From: Anammoximicrobium sp964486845 | Lineage (GTDB): Bacteria > Planctomycetota > Planctomycetia > Pirellulales > Pirellulaceae | Assembly (NCBI GenBank): GCA_964486845.1 | Contig: CAZAQY010000001.1 | Coordinates: 38,548-102,547 of the forward strand | Reading direction: 5' to 3' | Length of the DNA: 64,000 nt | Shown here: positions 1-7,901 of the stretch, piece by piece | Numbering within the stretch: position 1 is the stretch's first letter | Layout: each line of letters starts with the position of its first letter | Notes under the pieces: generated by a model | Databases searched by the model: none | What the model saw: the letters and a program-made list of their open reading frames with translations, nothing else | Told to the model about the DNA's origin: nothing | Made by a program: the position numbers and the translations under genes

Positions 1-735
1 GTCCAACAGTCCGCGGCTGACCAGATGGTGGTTCAGGACGTGATTCTTTGTGTCCAGCGTCACGACGTGGAACTCTTCCTGGCGGCTGTCGACAGCCAGT
101 CGTCCGAAACGACGGCGGCAGTAGTCCGTGGCATCTTGAGAGCCTCGAATGCTCTCCACTCGCTCTCCCTTTTCCGCCGCTGCTGCGGCGACGCGCCGGC
201 CTAATTCAATCCCGGCCATGATCTGGCAGTAGGCGGTGTCCCGCACGACCGGACACAGGCGCAGCAGCTCGCCCCGGCCCGCATCTTTCAGTTGTTCCAG
301 CTTGTCGCTGAACTCCGTGGCGATGTTCTCACCCGCCTGCAGCGCCGTGACTCCCTTGCGGCCGCTGCGAACCAGGATGGCCAGCAACTCCGCCGTGCGC
401 AGATTCGCAGCCCCCAATCGCAGCAGCCGTTCCCGCGGCCGCTCCTCGACAGGCGAACGCGTCATCCGGTTGGTGAAGACTTGCGATCGAGCCCACTGCT
501 CCAGCACGGACTCGTCCCGTTGGGTCGCCCAGCGAAATCGTCTGGATTTGCCGTCCAGCGGTTGGACCCAATCTCCCTTCTTCAGGTCCGAGATCACCCG
601 CGTGACGTACGCCGGCTGCTCGTCCGCACAGGCGGCCTTGACGTCCGCCACGGAAAATTCGTCGCTGGCCGCAGCCGCCGTCAAAATGCGATAGTACCGC
701 TGATAGCGTTCTTCGTCGTTCGTCGCGTCCGACAT
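1..735 (-). CDS. radC: RadC/UPF0758 family protein, 3' part cut by window edge
   Basis: An open frame starts at ATG 735 and runs off the left edge without a stop, giving 245 codons. Residues from about 98 (ERPRERLLRLGAANLRTAEL) match the helical N-terminal region of RadC/UPF0758 proteins, followed by GIELGRR and the start of the MPN/JAB metalloprotease-like domain (EEFHVVTLDTKNHVL). The metal-binding HxH...D motif would lie beyond the edge and cannot be checked. The first 90 or so residues are an extension not usual for RadC; residues 25-60 look like a winged helix (VADVKAACADE...VISDLKKGDW). AAGGACC precedes the start by a suitable distance. The cellular role of RadC proteins is unsettled; they are not established DNA-repair enzymes. 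Confidence 0.85.
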   Translation of the reverse strand, partial: MSDATNDEERYQRYYRILTAAAASDEFSVADVKAACADEQPAYVTRVISDLKKGDWVQPLDGKSRRFRWATQRDESVLEQWARSQVFTNRMTRSPVEERPRERLLRLGAANLRTAELLAILVRSGRKGVTALQAGENIATEFSDKLEQLKDAGRGELLRLCPVVRDTAYCQIMAGIELGRRVAAAAAEKGERVESIRGSQDATDYCRRRFGRLAVDSRQEEFHVVTLDTKNHVLNHHLVSRGLLD

Positions 736-858
736 CGAATGGGTCCTTGTCTCCTTCGTCGCGTGCCAGCTCCCTCCGAAATTGCCGTCATCCATTTGCA
801 TCGAACCGAGGGTGAGGGAACTGCGGAGGAGGTCTGTTCGGCCACTGTTGCTACCTCG

Positions 859-3666
859 CTACGGCTGTGCCTTCTCGCCGGGGGGCGCTTTGATGATCTC
901 CGGGAGCGCCGCATCGCCGGGGGGAGGCGGTGGTGGCACAGCGGGTTTCTTGGCATCGGCTTTCGGTTTGCCGCCGCCGAACAGCTTGTTGAAGAACGGC
1001 AGTTCCACCTTGGGCTCGGTCGCTTTCCGCTGCATGTCCAACGTCGCGTGCACGAAGACGCGATCTTGGTACATGGTCAGGTCGGCGTCCAGTCCGCGAA
1101 ACCAATCCAGCAGCGGCGCCCGGTAGGAATCCGTCGCAGGACGAACCGCGGCGTCCGGCCATTTGTCCGATTTCCAGAGTACGATTTGGCCCGGCGTCTC
1201 GCTCAAGGCGTACTGGCCGCCCAAGGAACAGACCAGCTTGGCGTCCAGCAGTTCTTCGGCTGTGTCCAGCGCGCGGTCCCGAGGCACGGCCAATTGCTGA
1301 GACAACATGTGCAGCAGTTTGGCGTTGCCCAGCGAGGCTTGGTGCGCCCGCGAGTACGCCAGCTGATTGACCCAGGTCTGCAGCCTGGCTTGCGACAGGT
1401 CGCTCACGTGCACGCGGACCTGCGCGTTGTTGTCCGCTTCGGTGGCCGCCAGTTGCGGCGTTACGAAGGCCAGCAATTTGGGATCAAAGGCCAGTGCCGA
1501 AAACGCATCCCATTGGCGACGCCAGACGCCCAGAGGCAACTGCGAGTAACCTGCCGCATCGGGCGCCCCGCCACCCAGGCCGAGCGGCAGCAGGTCCAGG
1601 AAGCCCAGCTTGGGCCAGGCACCCAAGTAGCCGGGCGTGCTCTGCAGCAACACGAGCGTGTCCAGCAAACCGCCCGACCGCAGATCCGCCAGCGGTTCGT
1701 TGTCCTGGACGCCAAGAAACAAATGGTGCGGCGGGACGGAGGGAACCAGCAAGCCTCCTTTGACGGCGGCCTGGACCGTGATCACGTCGCCTCCGGCAGG
1801 ACTGATGCGGACGCGAGTCGGAGGGCCGAGCAGCGACGTGACCCAGCCGTACTTCTGCTCCGCAAACGGCGACAGGTGCCCCTCGATCACCAGCCGCTCC
1901 ATTCGCTCCCCCTCCAAGGAGGTTCGCTTGATGCCGATCATTAGCGGGTCCAATTGCTTCCAACCGCCGCCGTAGAACTGTGTCAATTCGGCGTACCGCG
2001 CCGCCTCGCCGCGCGTCACGGACCGCACCGCCACGTCGGGAATCGGGGTGAAACTGCCGCGCGGGCCGCGCAGCGAATCGACCAGTTGTCCGTCCGCGAC
2101 CGTCGGTCCGCTGCCATCCGGCCGCTGGCCGAAGCCGGGCGGCAAGAGTTGAGCGCGGACCAGATCGGCGATCGTTTGGCCGGGCCGCCCTTCGGCTCCC
2201 GACGCCAATTGCGCCAGCTGGACCAATTCCAGGTCGGCTACGGCTTGCAGTCGCCGGCGCAGTTCGATCTGGTACTGCGGACTGAGCAGCCCCTGCTGAA
2301 ACGCGGAGGAAAAGAACACGAACACCGTGTCTTGCCGGCTGGTCGGCATGATGGACCGCGCGTGCCGGAACTCGCTGCTGGCCCCCAAGGAACCCTGGCC
2401 GTCGCGGACTGCCAAGAAGCTTTCGACGATCGCGCGCGACGAAGTGACCAGGTGGTAATCCCCATCGACGACGTAGTAGGAGTGCAAGCGGTGGTCCGGG
2501 GTGGACAGGAACGATACGTCACGGCCGGCGATCTGCACCGTCTCGATACGAGACCCGTTGGCTTTCTCGGCTTGGAGGGCGGCCTTCCGCTGGTTGTTGA
2601 TGTCATTGCCGAGCAGCGCGTTGCGGGCCTGAAACAGCATGCCGACCGCCGCGCCTTCGCGGAGGAACAGGTCGCGGCCGATGAGAGCTACGTCGACAAT
2701 GACGGCCGGGCCGAGCAGGTCGGCCAGCGGCGACGCCTCCAGGGCCAGTTGCCGCTGCATCCGGTCGCCCGCCTGGTCGTCGAAACCGCGCAGCGTGATC
2801 ATCCGCTCCAGGTCGCCGCCGTATTCTTGCTGCAGTTTGTCCCACCAGAGGTAATTCTGGAAATTGCCGAAGCGGATGTAGAAACACTCTTCCGGGACGT
2901 GCCTGGCGATCGGTTCGATGTCGACTTGCTCATCGGCGACCGGCGGCACCAGCGGTTGCCAGCGGATCTCGTCGGGAACGGGAAGGTCGGCTGGATCGTT
3001 GGCCGCGTAGCCCACCGTGTTGGTCTGCCGCAGCGCCGCCAAGCGGAGGTTTTCCGCGCCTAGGATCAGTTCCATCGTCTGGAGCGGTTCGCTGCGTCGA
3101 CGTTCGACCGCCCGGCTCAGGAAGGGCGATGCGAGGCCCAGACGCCGCGAAAGCATGCTCGTGAGATAGGTCTGGACGATCGGCGGATAATCACTTTCTT
3201 GTGTTTGCCGGCGCGCCAACGCGTTGTATTCGCGCCACCAGCGCTGCATCAGCCGCTGGTGCCCGCGAAGATCCCGAGCTTGCTGCGGCATGAGGCGGAA
3301 CTGCCTCGCCCCCGGCGCGTGCACCGTCAAATCCAGGGGCTGCTCGCCGGTGAACAGGAACAGGATGTTGAGCACATTGGGAGCCGCAACGGGAAGATTG
3401 TCGCCCAGAATTTCGCCCAGCAGACGCAAGATTCGCCCTTCGGTGAACACCGGATACAGGGTCCGGCCGTTGGCTTCGGTGAGCGCAAACCCGTTCACGT
3501 CTGCGACCGCCGCCGCTTCGGGGACGGTCAGCGTGACCAGTCCGACGCCAAACGGTTGGCCGACGTACGCCTCGCCTTGCGCTGACACACGACCGGTCAG
3601 CAGTAGCAGCAAGCCCAGCGCGCAACCCAGCGATTGAATTCCGAGGCTTTGGACACTCCGTTTCAT
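859..3666 (-). CDS. Large exported protein of unknown function
   Basis: Encodes 935 residues when started at ATG 3666, which has AAGGAGAG about 8 nt upstream and begins a clean signal peptide (MKRSVQSLG..LLLLLTGRVSAQ). GTG 3705 and ATG 3699 lie upstream in frame but would put a charged stretch before the signal. The protein is probably periplasmic or surface bound. I see no family motif; there are many short beta/alpha stretches and a proline/alanine/lysine-rich tail (about residues 895-935). It follows the 3-hydroxyacyl-CoA dehydrogenase gene on the same strand, 35 nt after its stop, so the two may be cotranscribed, although an exported protein does not obviously fit beta-oxidation. Function not assigned. 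Confidence 0.8.
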   Translation of the reverse strand: MKRSVQSLGIQSLGCALGLLLLLTGRVSAQGEAYVGQPFGVGLVTLTVPEAAAVADVNGFALTEANGRTLYPVFTEGRILRLLGEILGDNLPVAAPNVLNILFLFTGEQPLDLTVHAPGARQFRLMPQQARDLRGHQRLMQRWWREYNALARRQTQESDYPPIVQTYLTSMLSRRLGLASPFLSRAVERRRSEPLQTMELILGAENLRLAALRQTNTVGYAANDPADLPVPDEIRWQPLVPPVADEQVDIEPIARHVPEECFYIRFGNFQNYLWWDKLQQEYGGDLERMITLRGFDDQAGDRMQRQLALEASPLADLLGPAVIVDVALIGRDLFLREGAAVGMLFQARNALLGNDINNQRKAALQAEKANGSRIETVQIAGRDVSFLSTPDHRLHSYYVVDGDYHLVTSSRAIVESFLAVRDGQGSLGASSEFRHARSIMPTSRQDTVFVFFSSAFQQGLLSPQYQIELRRRLQAVADLELVQLAQLASGAEGRPGQTIADLVRAQLLPPGFGQRPDGSGPTVADGQLVDSLRGPRGSFTPIPDVAVRSVTRGEAARYAELTQFYGGGWKQLDPLMIGIKRTSLEGERMERLVIEGHLSPFAEQKYGWVTSLLGPPTRVRISPAGGDVITVQAAVKGGLLVPSVPPHHLFLGVQDNEPLADLRSGGLLDTLVLLQSTPGYLGAWPKLGFLDLLPLGLGGGAPDAAGYSQLPLGVWRRQWDAFSALAFDPKLLAFVTPQLAATEADNNAQVRVHVSDLSQARLQTWVNQLAYSRAHQASLGNAKLLHMLSQQLAVPRDRALDTAEELLDAKLVCSLGGQYALSETPGQIVLWKSDKWPDAAVRPATDSYRAPLLDWFRGLDADLTMYQDRVFVHATLDMQRKATEPKVELPFFNKLFGGGKPKADAKKPAVPPPPPPGDAALPEIIKAPPGEKAQP

Positions 3667-3701
3667 CGCTTCGCCCTCTCCTTCAGCAGATCCGTTCATG
3701 G

Positions 3702-4994
3702 TCACGGAAAAAAACTTCTGTTGTCAGCAACCATTGCCAACAGCAACGGCGTCGGCGCGGCGCGGCGGCCGAGATAGTCCAGGGTGCCCAGCAACTCGAC
3801 GATCCGCCCAGCGCCCAACTGGTCCGCCCAGTACAGCAAGCCGCCGCGGGACGGCGGGAAGCCGAAGCCGAGCAGGACGGCCAAGTCGATTTGACCGGCG
3901 TCCCGCACGATGCCGCGCTGGAGCATGCGAGTCGCCTCCAGGAGCATCGGCGTCAGCAGCCGCAAGATGGTCGTTTCGTCTGTGTGCGGTCGCTGCTCCT
4001 GAGGCCAGCGTGCCAGGGCTTCGTACAGTTCCGGATTCACCCCTCGCGGTGCTGGGCCATCCGCATCATACAGGAAGAACCCGGCGCGGGTCTTTCGCCC
4101 GAGCTGTCTGGCCTTGACCATCGCCACCAGCGGCGGCGAGGCCACGACAAGGCCCGATGAATCCTCGGAGACAGCCCAGCCGCACTGCAGTGCCGTGTCC
4201 AGACCGATCGCGTCCATCAATCGCAGCGGGCCGTAGATCATCCCAAACGATTCGGCGGCGGTTTCGACCGCTTCGACCGATACCCCCTCGGCCAGCAGTT
4301 CCATGGCTGCAGACAAATACGGTACCAGCAGCCGGTTGACAACGAACCCCGGAACATCGGCCACCAGCAACGGCAGGTGCCCGATGGCGTTGGCAAAGCC
4401 GACTGCGGCAGCAACCGTGTCCGGGCGAGTCTTCACGCCGCGGACGATCTCCAACATGGGCGCCTGGCCGATGGGCAGGAAGAAATGGCAGCCACACAAT
4501 CGGCCCGGATCGCGGAGCGGTGAGGAGAGGCGAGCGAGGGGGATGGTGGAGGTATTCGAGGCCAGGATGGCACCTTCGGCCAAGCGAGGTTCCAGGTGCG
4601 TCAACAATTGCTGCTTGACGGCGATTTTCTCGACCACGGACTCGACGACGAAATCGCACCGAGCAGCCTCGTCCAAGTCGCTGCCGAGCCGCACCAGACG
4701 GTCTAACTCCGTGCTCGGCGCCTCGTTTGTCGCCGGCCGTGCGCTCAACCAGGCCGAAATCCGCTGACGCACCGTGGCGAGGGCCTGTGCATTTTCGTCG
4801 ACCATCACCACGGGAATTCGACGGCGAACCACCGCGGCCGCGATCGACGAGCCCATCACGCCGGCGCCGACGATGCCCACCGAGTTCGGCGTGCGGAGGC
4901 CGTCTGCCCCGTACTGCGACTGGGCCGCCCGACGTTCCGCGTCCATCAATCGCTGAATGTGCCGGGCCTCAGAGGAATCTGGCTTTGTGGACAT
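3702..4994 (-). CDS. 3-hydroxyacyl-CoA dehydrogenase
   Basis: 430 residues. After a charged 36-residue leader comes a Rossmann NAD site GIVGAGVMGSSIAAA, then VVESVVEKIAVKQ and ASNTSTIPL, which are hallmarks of the 3HCDH N-terminal domain. GCHFFLPIGQAPMLEIV carries the catalytic-histidine motif (usually GxHFFNP), and DVPGFVVNRLL starts the C-terminal dimerisation domain. A second C-terminal-like segment (VRDAGQIDLAVLLGFGFPPSRGGLLYWAD) resembles the end of FadB/FadJ, so this looks like the dehydrogenase half of the multifunctional enzyme without the enoyl-CoA hydratase half. It oxidises (S)-3-hydroxyacyl-CoA with NAD in beta-oxidation. It is third in an etfB-etfA-HAD run, 21 nt after etfA. GGGGAA precedes ATG 4994. 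Confidence 0.92.
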   Translation of the reverse strand: MSTKPDSSEARHIQRLMDAERRAAQSQYGADGLRTPNSVGIVGAGVMGSSIAAAVVRRRIPVVMVDENAQALATVRQRISAWLSARPATNEAPSTELDRLVRLGSDLDEAARCDFVVESVVEKIAVKQQLLTHLEPRLAEGAILASNTSTIPLARLSSPLRDPGRLCGCHFFLPIGQAPMLEIVRGVKTRPDTVAAAVGFANAIGHLPLLVADVPGFVVNRLLVPYLSAAMELLAEGVSVEAVETAAESFGMIYGPLRLMDAIGLDTALQCGWAVSEDSSGLVVASPPLVAMVKARQLGRKTRAGFFLYDADGPAPRGVNPELYEALARWPQEQRPHTDETTILRLLTPMLLEATRMLQRGIVRDAGQIDLAVLLGFGFPPSRGGLLYWADQLGAGRIVELLGTLDYLGRRAAPTPLLLAMVADNRSFFP

Positions 4995-5015
4995 ATCGAG
5001 TTCCCCGTCGGCCGG

Positions 5016-5981
5016 TCACGCGTTCCTGAGTCTCGCAATCAACTCCGGCACTACTTCATAAATGTCGCCCACCAATCCGTGGTCCGTCGCGGAAAAAATC
5101 GGCGCCTCCGGGTCGCGATTGATCGCCACGATCGTCTTGGCATTCTTCATTCCGGCCAAGTGTTGGACGGAGCCGGAGAGGCCCAAGGCGACGTACACTT
5201 CCGGCGCGACAATCCTGCCGGTCTGCCCCACTTGGTACTCGTTCGGTGCGATGCCCGCGTCGACCAGCGGGCGAGTGCTGCCGGTCGCTCCGCCAAGTGC
5301 GTCCGCCAGACCGCCCACCAGGCGTTCAAAATCCTCTCGGCTTTGAATCGCTCGTCCCCCGGAAACCACAACTCGGGCCTGGCTAACGTCGGGACGCCCC
5401 GTCCGCTGGCCGGCCAAGCCGACGTACTGCGACTCCCCGCGCGGATCCATCTCGGAGACGTCCAGTCGCGTAACCTCCGCCGCTGCGCCGGATCGTTCAG
5501 CGGGGGCATAGGCCGTGGGCTGAATCGTGACGATTTGAGGCGTGCCGAGGAGTTCTACCGTGGCCAGCACCGCAGCCGCATACATGGGACGCTGCAGCCT
5601 CAATCGCCCGTCGCAGAACTCGTGGCGCACGACGTCGCTGGCCATCGCGCCCCCCAACAGGCCCGCCGCACGGGTGACGATGTCGCGAGCCGACGTGCCA
5701 TTGGCGGCCACCAACAAGTCCGCCCTGCGCTCGGTAACGGCCGCCGCGATGACCGAAGCGTACGGTTCGGCCAAAGGATAAACCAAGGCGGGGCTGTCGG
5801 CTGCGAGTACTGGGGCGTAGGTCGCGGCGTCGGCGGCCGGAGTGTCGAGTTGGTGGCCCAGCAGCAGCCATTCCACGCTGCCATCGGTGGCCGTCGCGCA
5901 CTGGCGGGCAAAGGCCAGCGCAGAGCGGCTCGCGGCCGCAACCGTTCGACCATCGTGCTCGGCGACAACCAGAATCCGCAC
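5016..5981 (-). CDS. etfA: Electron transfer flavoprotein, alpha subunit
   Basis: 321 residues, the usual length for ETF alpha/FixB. The C-terminal FAD domain is clear: VVVSGGRAI, then GSTRPLVDAG, NEYQVGQTGRIVAPEVYVAL, GLSGSVQHLAGM, AINRDPEAPIF and DHGLVGD. The start is GTG 5981 with GGAG 8 nt upstream. With ETF beta it forms a soluble FAD/AMP heterodimer that takes electrons from acyl-CoA dehydrogenases and passes them on to the quinone pool. It lies 14 nt after etfB. The electron donor is likely the divergently encoded acyl-CoA dehydrogenase at 7902. Confidence 0.97.
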   Translation of the reverse strand: MRILVVAEHDGRTVAAASRSALAFARQCATATDGSVEWLLLGHQLDTPAADAATYAPVLAADSPALVYPLAEPYASVIAAAVTERRADLLVAANGTSARDIVTRAAGLLGGAMASDVVRHEFCDGRLRLQRPMYAAAVLATVELLGTPQIVTIQPTAYAPAERSGAAAEVTRLDVSEMDPRGESQYVGLAGQRTGRPDVSQARVVVSGGRAIQSREDFERLVGGLADALGGATGSTRPLVDAGIAPNEYQVGQTGRIVAPEVYVALGLSGSVQHLAGMKNAKTIVAINRDPEAPIFSATDHGLVGDIYEVVPELIARLRNA

Positions 5982-5995
5982 CTTTGAACTCCGAA

Positions 5996-6745
5996 TTAGA
6001 CAACTTTAGCTTCGCGAAGTCGGGCAACCAACTCGTCCACCGACGCCGCTCGCCGGCAGTTCCGCGAACTCGATGACGCTTGCAGACCCAGAACCCGAAC
6101 ACGGGGCTCGATCACGACCTCCAAATCCGCCAACGACGCGCGCTGCAGAGGCTTCTTCCGGGCCCGCAAGATCGACGTCAACGAGGCGTAGCGAGGCTGG
6201 TTCAACCGCAGGTCGGCGGTGACCACCGCCGGCAAGCGAACTCGCACCGTCTCCAGGCCCGCGTCCGTCTCCCGTTCCACCTGGACCTCCCCGTCCAGCC
6301 ACTGGATCCGCGAAGCGAACGTCGCCTGCGGCCACGACAGCAGGGCCGCGAGAAACTGACCCGCCTGATTGGCGTCGTCGTCGACCGCCTGCTTGCCCAT
6401 CAGGACCAACTGCGGCGATTCGCGCAGCACGAGTTGTTGCAGGATGCGGGCCACGTTCCACGAGTCCAGCACCTCGTCGCACGGGACCAAGATCGCCCGG
6501 TCGGCCCCCATCGCCAGGGCGACGCGGAGTTGATCTTCGCAAGCCTCCGGTCCGATTCCCACGGCCACGACCTCGACAGGCCCAGCGGACCGCTCGCGGA
6601 CCAAGATGGCTTCTTCCAACGCGACCTCGTCGAACGGGTTCAGCACGTAGGTCAGGTCGTCGTCCTCGATGCCTGCGCCGTCGGCGCGCACGCTGACCCG
6701 CTGATTCGGGTCCGGGACTCGTTTCGTGGGAACCAAGATTTTCAC
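5996..6745 (-). CDS. etfB: Electron transfer flavoprotein, beta subunit
   Basis: 249 residues. MKILVPTKRVPDPN is the ETF-beta N-terminus, VLNPFDEVALEEA the following conserved segment, and LMGKQAVDDDANQAGQFLAALL the AMP-site region, ending with ADLRLNQPRYASLTSILRARKK. The start is GTG 6745; the Shine-Dalgarno is weak. It is the first gene of the minus-strand run and faces the alcohol dehydrogenase/acyl-CoA dehydrogenase run, so the roughly 125-bp spacer must hold both promoters. It partners EtfA. Confidence 0.97.
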   Translation of the reverse strand: MKILVPTKRVPDPNQRVSVRADGAGIEDDDLTYVLNPFDEVALEEAILVRERSAGPVEVVAVGIGPEACEDQLRVALAMGADRAILVPCDEVLDSWNVARILQQLVLRESPQLVLMGKQAVDDDANQAGQFLAALLSWPQATFASRIQWLDGEVQVERETDAGLETVRVRLPAVVTADLRLNQPRYASLTSILRARKKPLQRASLADLEVVIEPRVRVLGLQASSSSRNCRRAASVDELVARLREAKVV

Positions 6746-6871
6746 AATGCCTGCGGCTCAATGTTGGCGTTATTGCGATGATATGATAACGGATCATCCC
6801 CGGCACGCGAAGGGTGGGATGGGAGGGACTTGGCCGCCGCAGGAATGTTCGCTACATTCTGGGAAAAAGCC
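6746..6871. promoter_or_regulatory. Divergent promoter region, etf run versus ADH/ACAD run
   Basis: A short spacer between two head-to-head runs of acyl-CoA oxidation genes. It contains an AT-richer patch, gatgatatgataacgg (about 6777-6792), in otherwise GC-rich DNA, which could hold a -10 element on either strand. No convincing -35 or operator palindrome is visible, so only the location is supported. Confidence 0.35.
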
Positions 6872-7894
6872 ATGAAAGCAGCAGTTCAGGAACGCCCGCA
6901 AGCACCCTTGGTCTTGAAGGATCTGCCCGCGCCGGCCGTGGGGCCGCGCGAGGCTCTGGTGCGGGTCCGCGCCTGCGGCGTGTGCCACACCGATTTGCAC
7001 CTGGCGGAAGGCCTGTTCAAAACGTTCGGCTACGATCCCTTTCCCCTCGTTCCGGGACATGAAATCGCAGGCATCGTAGAAGACGTCGGGCGGGAAGCGG
7101 CGCATCCGCGGCCCGGAGATCGCGTCACCGTTTATTGGTGGCACACTTGCGGGCGTTGCCGTTGCTGCCTGGCGGGCCAGGAGGAGTCGTGCCTGGAGGG
7201 GCTGGCCAAGATGCAAGCCACGGGGCTAACCCGGAACGGGGGTTATGCGGAGTACGTCAGCGTGCCCGCGGATTGCCTCGTTCCGCTGCCGGCCGAGATC
7301 GAGTTTGCGGACGCCGCGCCGTTCAGCTGCGCCGGCTTGACGGTCTACGCGGGACTCAAGAACGCCGGGCTGAGACCGGGGCAACGAGCGGCCATGTTGG
7401 GCATCGGCGGCTTGGGCCACTTGGGATTGCAGATCGCTCGGGCGATGGGGGCCGAGGTGATTGCGCTGACGTCCTCCGAGTCGAAACAGGAGATCGCCCG
7501 GCAGCTTGGCGCGCATCACGTGCTTCCGGCTACGGGCCGCGAGTTCGGCAAGCGGTTGCGCGAACTGGGCGGCGCGGACGTCGTCGTCTCGACCACGATG
7601 GACTTTCAGACGATCCGCGACGTGATGGACGGCCTGCTGCCGCAGGGAACGCTGGTCCTTGCCAGCCTGACGGCGGGCCGTCTGCCCATCGACCCACGCT
7701 CGTTCATCCTGGCGCAGCAGCGAGTCATGGGCACGTTCCTGGGTTCGCGGCTCGAATTGCAGGAACTGCTGCGGTTGGCAGTCCTGCACGGGATTCGCCC
7801 GGTGCTGGAGAAGTACCCGTTGGAGCAAGTCAACGAGGTGTATCAGCGGTTGCGGGACAACCAAGTGCAGTTTCGGGCGGTGCTGGAGCCGTGA
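6872..7894 (+). CDS. Zinc-dependent alcohol dehydrogenase (MDR family)
   Basis: 340 residues from ATG 6872, the usual size. GVCHTDLH carries the catalytic-zinc Cys, GHEIAG the Glu after the zinc-ligand His, and CGRCRCCLAGQEESC the four-Cys structural zinc lobe. GIGGLGHLGLQIARAMGAEV is the NAD(P)-binding fold, followed by QLGAHHVL. It oxidises an alcohol or reduces an aldehyde; the substrate is unknown. An upstream in-frame start (6830) would add 14 residues that do not fit the family. The next gene begins 8 nt later, so the two are surely cotranscribed, linking alcohol/aldehyde conversion to acyl-CoA oxidation. Confidence 0.93.
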   Translation: MKAAVQERPQAPLVLKDLPAPAVGPREALVRVRACGVCHTDLHLAEGLFKTFGYDPFPLVPGHEIAGIVEDVGREAAHPRPGDRVTVYWWHTCGRCRCCLAGQEESCLEGLAKMQATGLTRNGGYAEYVSVPADCLVPLPAEIEFADAAPFSCAGLTVYAGLKNAGLRPGQRAAMLGIGGLGHLGLQIARAMGAEVIALTSSESKQEIARQLGAHHVLPATGREFGKRLRELGGADVVVSTTMDFQTIRDVMDGLLPQGTLVLASLTAGRLPIDPRSFILAQQRVMGTFLGSRLELQELLRLAVLHGIRPVLEKYPLEQVNEVYQRLRDNQVQFRAVLEP

Positions 7895-7901
7895 CGGAAA
7901 G

